A stretch of DNA of 64,000 bases from Sipunculus nudus (Eukaryota; Annelida; Sipuncula; Golfingiida; Sipunculidae). Location: the NCBI GenBank assembly GCA_026874595.1, contig CM049310.1, positions 51,029,058 through 51,093,057 on the forward strand. Direction: 5' to 3'. Made by a program: the position numbers and the translations under genes. Shown one piece after another: positions 54,837 through 64,000 of this stretch; the first letter of the stretch is position 1, and the number at the start of each line of letters is the position of its first letter. The notes under the pieces are model-generated. The model was not told the origin of the DNA, made no database searches, and was given only the letters and a program-made list of their open reading frames with translations.

Positions 54837-55261
54837 TAGGGCTGAAAGGAGTACTCGAGTACTCAAGTCCGAGTAATACTTACCAAGTACTCAAGTCCAA
54901 AATTTGGACGCGAGTACTCGTGTATGTACATGCATATATGAAAATTACTGCAAATTTATGGGCAGTCTGTAGGCCTATTTATATTCATTATCGCAGCATA
55001 TTTCGAAGGGACTTAACCTGCATTTATGAGTTATTTGCTTTGAAGTTTCAAATCGATTTTTTTTTTTGTATTTATATCTATTCCTTTGTTGGGATAAAGT
55101 TAGGCCATCATGAAGTGAAATTAATGCATATTTTGCATCGACAAGAAGATGTCCGTTTTATCTTTACAGCATTATTTGCCATGGAAACGAGTACTTGAGT
55201 TCGAGTCGGGTAATGCTTTTCGGGTACTCGAGTCCAAAATTTTGTACCCGTTTCAGCCCTA
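54837..55261. mobile_element. hAT-like MITE with near-perfect 8-bp target duplication
   Basis: 425 bp beginning TAGGGCTGAAAGGAGTACTC and ending with the reverse complement (GTACCCGTTTCAGCCCTA). Flanks are ATGTTTAA (54829-54836) and ATGTTCAA (55262-55269), an 8-bp duplication with one change. 8-bp duplications and TAGGG/CAGGG ends are typical of hAT. GAGTACTCGAGT-type repeats sit inside both ends. No transposase frame. Confidence 0.7.
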
Positions 55262-55269
55262 ATGTTCAA

Positions 55270-56506
55270 TCATCTGACATATATCAAAACATGATATTTC
55301 TTGACAGTATAACGGACCTGAATGCTTAGTGTCAGCTTTCACCAACAGATGTCGTTTGTGTTGTGGAACTAGTATATTTTGAGAACCCAATATGAAGCAA
55401 GTGATGTCATTAAAATTGTCCCTTTCAGAATTGAGGCCTATCATTTGTATTTTATTTGATGCATGATAGAGCAACAATATGCATATTTTTCTGTTTCATC
55501 TGGTCATAAACTGATGTTACTATGATGAAGTACAGCACTTTCAGTTATTTTATTTTCATAAAATATTATTCTTTTCAGTTATTTATCAAGTGACATCTTT
55601 AGATCAAACTGAACCACAGATAAAACATTCTTGGGTAATAATCATGTACATATACTTGGAAACACTAATAGATGTTCTGCTTGTGCTATTACCTCCGTGA
55701 TGACACATCAGAACTTTCATATTAAAAGAGGAATTTTGTGGATTCTGTAGCAGAGTGTAACCATTAAACCTATTCAAGAACATTTTCTAACAAATTTCGC
55801 AGGAGATATTGCCATCCCAACACATATCTGTGATTGTGTAATGTATTAAAGAGCCTTAAGAAGACTATTTAGACTATTTGACAAATCAGGAATATCGAAC
55901 AGTACTTTAACTGGTAATTACACAAACATTTTGGTAAAGGGCTCACCTTTGTGAGGAATTCTGCTGGTGGTGCTATTTGTATATAATTGTTTAGCACGTG
56001 TACTAGCTGTATCTATAGCTGTTTCTTTAAGGATCTGCCTGTTTTGCTGTGAATAATCTGCTTAAGTAGAGGTTTATTAACCATCAACAGATCCTGTGTG
56101 CTAGTTAGCGTAAGGCAAATAAATTATGTACGTCCTTATGTTGGCGTTCGATTGTTTATTTGCAGAAAACCGCATTCTTAAACCATGTATGTGGTGACCA
56201 CGGCTTTGGGTATTCAGTACGATCAACCACAATTAAGAGAGCCGGCCACACGCTAGGGAATTCGTTGCGCAATATGTTGCCGAACATAACAAGTGTTGCA
56301 CATTGGCCAAGTGTTTCATGTTTCCAGTGTTCTGCATCATGTTTCAAGTGATATAACCTGAATAGAACACTTTGAATGGACAAAGCCAAAATTGAGATGT
56401 TTCAGTCACGTGCTGCATGTGTGTGTAGGGGTCGTGTTTAAGGAAAACTTGTGAAGCAACTTGTTTCAAGAAATATGTACGGCAAAGGGTTAACAGCCAT
56501 TGAAAT

Positions 56507-56542
<36 letters not shown>

Positions 56543-57890
56543 GGGAAAAAATTTTCTTTTTTCTAACTAGAGAAAACTCTGGCTGTCACGACTGAAAACC
56601 AACATTGAAAACTGGTCGAAATAATTCGCCTGGAATTTCGATAATCAATTTTTTTTAAAGATGCGAAGGAATTGCGGCAGCGAGTTGGTTCTTTGACTGA
56701 CGGTAAATAGGCCTAGGTTTGAGCTCAACTGCCTGTTAAAGAGTGTGCATGTCAGTGTGAATGAGTGGGAATTAAGTTATATTAGCCTATTTAAGAAATA
56801 GTTGTACTTTATGAATTCATTAATGCCCCTGATCACAATGTTTATGATTTCAAGTGTATAATCTTGTCTGCTATCCAATATCTCAGCTGAAATTGTTTTG
56901 GCTATGGGCACCAGTTTTTAACTTTCACTGGTATATGTGTGCCACTAATGTTGTCTTGGAGTCAAATCTAGCTTTTCCACTTCTTCCCTAACTGCAGTAT
57001 TTAATTTCTGTGTTTGTTTGTCAGGTGTGTTCTCCATTTCAAGTTCCCCTGTGATTGCAATAAAAATAATCTGCTGTATATTATTTTATGTTTACAAGCA
57101 TATATCGTGATCTGAAAGGACTGAAGGACGCAACATCAGGTGTTTGACGCTTGTATGTGTCATATGTTTCCCCACGCATGCTTACCGTTCGTTCATGATT
57201 CTATAAACGCAATGAGATAAGCGCTCGTATGTGTCACTAGCTTATAAAATACCATGCTGACAGGATGGGTAAGATATATAATATCAATCAACTGGATATA
57301 TAATATCAACCAAAGACAAAGAAGATATTAACGTGCGATTATGTCCGGGCAACGGCAAAAGATCACCCAAAAGACTCTTAACATAGTTTTGACATCAACT
57401 CACTACATGAAATATACATCACACCAAAAATGTGATGACGTCATAATAGGACGTTACCTACTAAAGAGGTAGCCACACTACAAAACCAGTGATCAACAGT
57501 TGCCGCAATACGTCATAACCACATCACTGGAGAGGACACATTGGTCACTTGCTTGAGACGCCATGATTCATGGATGCAAGGGCCTACATACACCGACAAA
57601 TCAACTAGAAAGTGAAATAAATAACATTTATTTCATTATGATAACATCATAAGGAATGATATGACAAATTTAGCCTTTTTCTTACCGTGGTGCAAGTTGT
57701 TCTTTACCAGCCTGCTTTACCAAAAATTATCAAATCAAGGTATCTTTATAAACATTCCAGGCATATTACTTCTGAAGTCACTGCATTTCATTTAGGTTGG
57801 TGTATAATCACAGATATAGTGATATTATGATCTATTTAATATTTAACAGTGAATGAAATTTCCCTGGGCGAAACTGTTACATCTAAACAT
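55270..57890. other. Intergenic, no supported gene
   Basis: AT-rich, with the G33 run and a TGACGTCA palindrome at 57436-57443. Short frames only. Confidence 0.5.
56507..56539. repeat. Poly-G run of 33
   Basis: Thirty-three consecutive G. Shorter runs occur at 4546-4560, 31642-31657 (after T20) and 48798-48813. Confidence 0.95.
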
Positions 57891-57893
57891 GAG

Positions 57894-58519
57894 ACCTATA
57901 CTCTGTTCCAACACCCCTGTCCACCTGATTTTTCGCGATATTTCTTTCAAATATATTTGGTTTGCCACCTAAAATCAACGTTTATCATGGGAAGTAATGT
58001 AGCGATTCCTGATGATTTAAATAAGCTTGAAATAAAAAAGATTTACTTTGCGACGCCGGAACGGTGCTGACCTGTCTAGAAAATAGTTCCAAAAACTATA
58101 TGGCGTCCTTTCAAGTTGCCGTATATCTGTTTATCCATGTCACAGACATAGAAGAGATTTTTATGTCTATGATCTATGTGTATGATATCATGGAGGAACG
58201 AATGTGTGACGTAACAAAAGTGTGACGCACAAATACTACTGTGACGTCATCATTATGAATTTCAAATGGATGCATTTTAAGATCGTCAGCCTAGATCGTC
58301 AGTGATATGTCGCAAGACTGTACATCTGTTCGGTTATATGTCTTTCTGAATTAATCATATTGAATCCGGCCATACAAGGGAGAGTATTATTTTGCTGTTA
58401 GATAATCGCCACAATTGTCTGATTTGCCTCTGAGGTAAATAAAGGTAACTTTTAGTGCATTTTATAAAAGTTATCACAAGAAAAACAGGTGGACAGGGGT
58501 GGTGGAATGGAGTATAGTT
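57894..58519. mobile_element. Foldback element with CCACCCCTGTCCACCTG arms
   Basis: Arms 57894-57935 (ACACCCCTGTCCACCTG) and 58474-58519 (CAGGTGGACAGGGGTGGTGG) are inverted copies. The middle holds TGACGTCA at 58242. A related arm lies at 41068-41103. No transposase frame. Confidence 0.5.
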
Positions 58520-58585
58520 TCGAGGATACTGTGCAGGGCAGATGCTTACCATGGTCATACCAATACAAATATTCCTTTAAAATGT

Positions 58586-61495
58586 TTAGCTCAGCTGATT
58601 ATAAGTCATCTGAGCTATAGTCGTGGTCCTTTGTCCGTCGGCTGTCTTGCCGTCCGTCTGTCCGTCCGTTAAACTGGCACATTTTGAAACCGTTGGACCT
58701 ACGAATCTGAAATTCGGCATACCATTAGATGTCCCCAAAATCTCTTACCATACCTAAAATTGGGTGAATAGGACTTCTTTCCATCAAGATATTTAGGAAA
58801 AACCTCCATTTTCTATTAAAAACCCATTGTTACAATTCAAGACTGGCCAATATCAAAACCACTGACCTGATATTGATCATTTTTAATATATTAATTCTTC
58901 TATATTTCCTATGTACATAATAGAAATTAGTTCAATATTTTTTAAATTCTTGAAGTTATGGGCCCGAACATAATGCAATTTGTAAAATTTCAGGAAATAT
59001 ATTTACTCCTTATTTTGAGAATTGCTGAAGCTAGAGACTTTTTTTCTGGTATGTAACTATATTTTATCAAGATTTCATTGTATACCTAAAAAATATCTGA
59101 AATTTTCAAATTTTATAAGTTATTAGCATAAATATAAAATCAGTACCTTAAGTTTGCCAAGATTAGACCATGGCACATTTTTTTCCTGTAACTGCCGTGG
59201 ATTTAATTTTCACAGCATGTTTTAATAAGCATTTCATCTGTTAATATCTGAAATTTGAAACCAGTTAGTCAAAAACTGTAGATTTAGTTCAAGTTTTCAA
59301 GCACTGTGTAAAGTATTGTTTGGATTAAGCTAGTGATATGCAGTTTGCTAGAGCTAAGCTCCCCAGCTTCCCAGGCCAGCTCTCAGCTCCCAAAATTTGG
59401 CATACAGTTAGATGTCCCCCAAATCCCCTACCATACCAAAAATTTGGTCGCTAGGACTTCATTCCTTTGAGATATTATGAAAAAACTTCAATTTTCCATT
59501 AAAAACCCATGGTTACACTTCAAGATTGCCTAATATCAAAATCAATGATCTGACTTAGATCATATATTATATACATATTCTTCTATACACTCTCCATGCA
59601 CATGGTCAGAAACGATGTCAGTATTGTGTAATTGTTTTCAGTTATAGGCCCGAAAATGAAGCACTTTGTAAAAAATCAAGAAATATATTTACTCCCTTAA
59701 CATAAAAATTGCTGAAGGTAGAGATTTTTTTTGGTCAGGAATATAACATTATTTGATCAAGATTCAATTGTATATCCAAAATTAGCTCTGAATTTTTCAA
59801 ATTTTATTAGTTATTAGCATAAATATAAAATCAGTACCTTAAATTTCGCCCAACTTTGACCATGGCATGATTGTTTCCTGTAAGCAATGTTGATATAATT
59901 TTCATATTATGCACACAAAAGGATTTCAGCTTGTTAGTTTTGAAAGTTTAAAGATAATTGGCCATAAACTGTAGCTTTTATTAATGTTTTTATGAGACCT
60001 GTCACACCCATGCTCTACCCAGCCCTTCTTCAGTCACCTGTATGTCACCGTGTGACCTTTCAGGCAAATTATACACGCTTGAGGCGGGGCATATTCTGGT
60101 CAGTCAGGCAGCTTATGGCTGGCACCAGTTGATTCAGGTGTCCAACCCTACACATGGATTAGATGTTTTGACCAACAACATAACAATAAACAATAAATAA
60201 ATAAATTTTTATAAGTCTACAATAACAACTTTAAGAAAAATTAAATGAAAAGGAATTTGATAGTTGATGAATAACATGGAATCACCTTGCAATTACTGAT
60301 GTTTTATGGATTTTGTATGGATGGATGTAAATGTATTCCAAATAACACCATGGAGTCACCTATGGCATTTACATTTCAATTTTAATCATGAAAAAAAAAT
60401 TAAATAATATTGTTCTTTACTATTTGGGATTATATGAAGAAAATTAATGATGACAACTAGCCTACTACTTATTTCTCCTTCTATATTTTATAGGGTGTTC
60501 TTATCCTTGGGTTATTTTTTACACATATAATGGTTTCATAGCTGAGATGACTTTAATTAAAAAAAAAATATCTGAATATGATTAAAAATCAGATTTTAGA
60601 CAAGTTCTCATTATGATTTATGTAATGTTAATAATTGTCATAAGACTCCTGCTATGTCTAGTGCGTAGATTGATGTGAAAGTAGTCCAAAGTGAATATAA
60701 TAGTTTTATTCATTAAATATTAATTAAAGCCATTAAACTAGGTACTTATGATCGTTATTTAAATTTGTGAAATTTGTATATTCTGGATTCTCAAGAACTT
60801 TGTTTAGCGAAACTGAATAAATACCAGACATGGTGCAAATAATTTGCAAATGTATTTGAATGCGAATATTAATATGTACTTTATAATTGTTTGCGTAAGA
60901 ATATCAATACAGGTAAAAATGTATTTGAATACAAATGCAAATAATTTCAAAATGTATTCATGAATTTTCATGAATGTATTCTTTAATATCATTTAAATAA
61001 TCATTTATTTTGATTATATTATTAGGAAAATCTTCAGATGATACTGTTATAATTTTTAATTTAAATTATATTTGACTCAATATTTGTTATTAATTTTTGA
61101 TAAATATTTTAACTTATATTATTTGTGCTAGTGCTACTCTTGGGTAGGGATAACCTGTTATTATTAAATAACAGTTAACTCATTTGTAAAAAGTATAATC
61201 AACATGACTGATAATGGATATTTTTTTGTCAAATAATTCTACTGCAATTTAGATAAAGTTATATGGCAAAGTGAAAAAACCAATTCCAACTGTAAATAAT
61301 ATAAATGACATCATGCCTCTTTCCAGTCTCCAAGGATCTTATCAAAATCTTGCATAACTTGAGTTAAACACTATCAACTCATAATACAGCTTATATTATC
61401 ACACAAAACCAGCGTTTGCCTTACTCCTCTTCCAAATCATATTTTGTGACCATATATATCAGCTGAGCGCCGTGACCAATGGGTCTCTTGTTTCT
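58586..61495. mobile_element. 2.9-kb composite repeat with GCTCAGCTGA / TCAGCTGAGC ends
   Basis: Begins TTTAGCTCAGCTGATTATAAG with a GTCCGTCTGTCCGTCCG tract and closes TCAGCTGAGCGCCGTGACC then AATGGGTCTCTTG. It holds a tandem duplication and AT-rich, possibly nested DNA. No transposase frame. I recall this end type from bivalve DNA; unverified. Confidence 0.5.
58700..60000. repeat. Two tandem copies of a ~690-bp unit
   Basis: TTAGATGTCCCC occurs at 58725 and 59408, and AGTTATTAGCATAAATATAA at about 59118 and 59809. Similarity runs the length of both units. Confidence 0.7.
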
Positions 61496-61705
61496 TAGTA
61501 CTTTATTTTATTACATTGTTGTAATCGATCTACAAGGGTTATTTTAGTTAGAAATTTAGCATATATCGAGATCGCAATAATTGCTAATCTGTTCTGTACA
61601 AATGTATTGGTAAAAGTGTATTCCATAGGCATAGGGGTTTCAAATTAAGGCTTTCCTACAGGCATGTACTTATATTTTAGTATATTGTAAATAGTCGTAT
61701 TTAGG

Positions 61706-61710
<5 letters not shown>

Positions 61711-61769
<59 letters not shown>

Positions 61770-61796
61770 CTATCACCCCTCCCCCCCCCCCCCCCC
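61711..61796. repeat. (TA)29 followed by poly-C
   Basis: TA repeat at 61711-61768, then C16 at 61781-61796. Confidence 0.95.
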
Positions 61797-61859
61797 GGAG
61801 CCGTGGGTCACATTGTTTTCAGTCCCACTGACTGTCGTTGTCGTCGTCAAATTATTTCT

Positions 61860-62530
61860 ACCAAAATCTCGTAGAAGATAGAAATATGTTGACCTTGGCC
61901 CAGATCTTCATGGTCAAATCATCATAGTTCATGATCTTTAGTATTTCTTGTGATAACTTGATAGCATGAATACTTAGGAAGTTTTGCATATTTTCCTTTC
62001 AAATTGACACATTACTGTTATAGTATTGCATATTTGTCCTCAAGTGATTTGAACTAAGTTCTTAAAAAATAATGACATTGGCTAGCATCTTCAAGGTCAA
62101 ATCAACCAAATTATAGTTCATCAACTTAAGGATTTCTTTTGAACGTGATTATTATGGAAGTATTGCATATCCCCCAACCCCCCCCCCCCCCCCCCCCTCA
62201 AATTTACCGCGCCAGTTGTTTCCATCGGGTTCTTGGGTGATTTGAAAACTGATGACCTTTACCATGATCTTCAATGTCCACGCTGCGGAATTCTAGGATT
62301 GTGATCCCTTTTACTTTTGAAACACTGCATATTTTTTTTTCTTGAAATTTGACACACCAGCTGTTCCCAACATGTTCTTTGATGAAATCAAAAAATGGTG
62401 ACCTTGAACTTGTTCTTCAAGGTCAAATCTGCGTTAGTCTAGTATGATTGTGGTACCTATAAATTTTGAATTACTGAAAACTTTCCCCTTAAATTTGGCA
62501 CACATTTTGTTAGCGTATTCCCGAGGACTG
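61860..62530. repeat. Degenerate tandem array, ~160-bp unit
   Basis: About four copies of a unit with TGACCTTG, ATCTTCAAGGTCAAATC, GTATTGCATATTTT and AAATTTGACACA. A C20 run (62178-62197) interrupts it. Confidence 0.6.
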
Positions 62531-63246
62531 GAGGTATAAACATTTCCAGCTCAAGCATAACAATTGTTCTAAAATTGAGACAGCACTTTAGGCCATTCAG
62601 ATGGATTTCGTGCTGTTCTATTTCATTTAGCTGAGATCTTTACATTGGCCTGTGCGCCAACTTGCAAATTTTTATTTTCAGTAGTGGTAAGAACATTTGT
62701 CCTTCTAAAATAATAATAAAAAATATATCATTCGTAATATACATTTATCTGTCATATGTCCAACACGGAAAGTGATAGTTTCCGTTATGTGTACAATTCT
62801 GGGATTTGGACATCAATTCATTAGAAGCGGATCCGACGGCTTTTGTCACCCACTGTTGCCAGTATGAATTGTAACTACTTCCCTTCGGCGCTCCACTGGC
62901 CCCCCATTTTCAGAAGCAAATCCAGCGTTGCTTGGATAAATCTTTATTAAAATAATTGACATTGAATATATACATGAGCACCATAAATATCATTTGCGAA
63001 GGCCCCTGTTTTAAATTCTTGTAAATATCCTCAATTTTTTAAACTTAGTTAATAACAAATTACTGGTGACTGGTATTTGGTCTAGTAAACCTGATTAATC
63101 ACTAATAATCTGCTAATGTCATATTATTTGCTGCAGCAGGTATCCTAACTTTCGAATATTTGTTAGAAGGTTTCGAATGTTCTTTTGGCGGGATTTGATG
63201 TCAGATGCAAGCTATGTTGATGAAAGTTCATAGATCTGGGCTCTAA

Positions 63247-63251
<5 letters not shown>

Positions 63252-63284
<33 letters not shown>
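63252..63284. repeat. (CT)16 microsatellite
   Basis: Uninterrupted CT dinucleotides. Confidence 0.95.
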
Positions 63285-63287
<3 letters not shown>

Positions 63288-63535
63288 ATTGTCCAGTAGA
63301 TTCACTACAGGAATATACTGGGAGAAATGTGCAAAATTTTGTTAATGGACAGACGTGGTTAATTGAGTACCTCCGTTCTGTGTATGCAAAAATAGTCCTT
63401 AATACCATCATCCGTTACAATATGCATGAAAAATATGCCAGGAAAAGATGGAAATGCATATTACACAATACTTGAGTTATTCATATGGTATCTTTCTCAC
63501 ACAAAATGAACGAGGTTTAAAGATCAAATGCGTGC

Positions 63536-63541
63536 TTTATT
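63536..63541 (-). terminator. Poly(A) signal of the antisense gene
   Basis: AATAAA on the minus strand, about 40 nt downstream of the TGA at 63582-63584. Confidence 0.45.
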
Positions 63542-63581
63542 TTAATCGATACATTGGCCACCTCCGGGCTTGCAGAAACTC

Positions 63582-63676
63582 TCAGCGGAGGTTCTCAACT
63601 TCCTGGAAGATGCCGTCGATGTTCTCTCCTTCCATCTCCTTTGGAACTGGGTGTTTTTTCAGGAGCTTGTGCACTT
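63582..63676 (-). CDS. Last coding exon of an antisense gene entering from the right
   Basis: On the minus strand, acceptor CTATATGCAG precedes a frame reading VHKLLKKHPVPKEMEGENID then GIFQEVENLR and TGA (63582-63584). An AATAAA (plus-strand TTTATT, 63536-63541) lies about 40 nt past the stop. The strongly charged, GC-richer 31 codons and the 3' signals argue for a real exon. The protein is not recognised; the rest lies outside the window. Confidence 0.5.
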
Positions 63677-63794
63677 CTGCATATAGAAAGTCATGTTATA
63701 CAGTTTATTCATTGTCAGGTCACATTAAGTCTGAAGTGCGATGACATTTAAGCTACATTTTTGTCCAATAACTGTTTTTGACCACGCGCGAACT

Positions 63795-64000
63795 CAGATG
63801 TACCCCAGGACAGTGTCCATTTACATGAGGCCATGCCCTTACCTGGGGAAAATGTCCACTTGCTGGGGGTAATCGATACACTAGGAAAGTGTTCCTTTAT
63901 ATGCCGTCATGTCTGTCCCGGAATAGGGACTAATTACCAGAGCTCATGTCTGCACAAGAACAGTGTCCAGTTACATGAGGTTATGTCTATACTGGGACAA
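63795..64000. repeat. Start of a ~45-bp degenerate tandem array at the window edge
   Basis: CAGTGTCCATTTACATGAGG, AAAGTGTTCCTTTATATGCC and CAGTGTCCAGTTACATGAGG are variants of one unit. The array runs off the end. Confidence 0.55.

Noticed and set aside
57436-58249. TGACGTCA sites as CRE elements
   Set aside because: Both lie in or near a repeat element and far from any supported start site.

Overview
The window is eukaryotic and intron-rich: AT-rich non-coding DNA, (TA)n and poly-G/C microsatellites, short exons with GT/AG borders, and many small inverted-repeat elements. The repeat classes (short 'tagtcgccag' elements, CAGCTGAGC-ended repeats with GTCCGTC tracts, many MITEs) look like a mollusc, most likely a bivalve. 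That assignment is from general familiarity with such genomes, not from a search.

One gene dominates. On the + strand, 24 exons from 10701 to 50929 join with consistent reading phase into a 3306-nt CDS (1101 aa). The protein has an N-terminal helical region with at least five Armadillo-like repeats (about aa 60-345), three fibronectin type III domains (about aa 360-620) and a long polar, Ser/Arg/Lys-rich, probably disordered tail (aa 620-1101). No signal peptide or membrane segment is visible, so it looks like an intracellular scaffold. I do not recognise a named orthologue. Two further in-phase exon candidates lie in the 5.5-kb intron after exon 16: a 48-nt cassette exon, and a terminal exon that would give a form of about 705 aa. 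Upstream of the start are two overlapping uORFs, a YY1-like motif and a strong hairpin.

Layout. 1-10.2 kb is 5' intergenic: a possible last exon of another gene (1188-1470), an orphan trefoil-like exon (4256-4344), an 815-bp solo LTR (6156-6970) and several MITEs. 10.2-51 kb is the ARM-FN3 gene. Its introns hold a tRNA-derived SINE pair, foldback elements, pogo-like and Harbinger-like MITEs, a 39-bp minisatellite and other tandem arrays. 51-57.8 kb is the 3' flank, with candidate poly(A) signals, a pogo-like MITE and a hAT-like MITE with near-perfect 8-bp target duplication. 57.8-62.6 kb is almost all repeats. At the right edge, 63582-63676 on the minus strand looks like the last exon of a converging gene, followed by the start of another tandem array.

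There is no bacterial-type operon, CRISPR, functional tRNA or rRNA. The most interesting items are the ARM-FN3 gene with its alternative exons, and a set of non-autonomous transposons whose ends and target-site duplications can be read directly.
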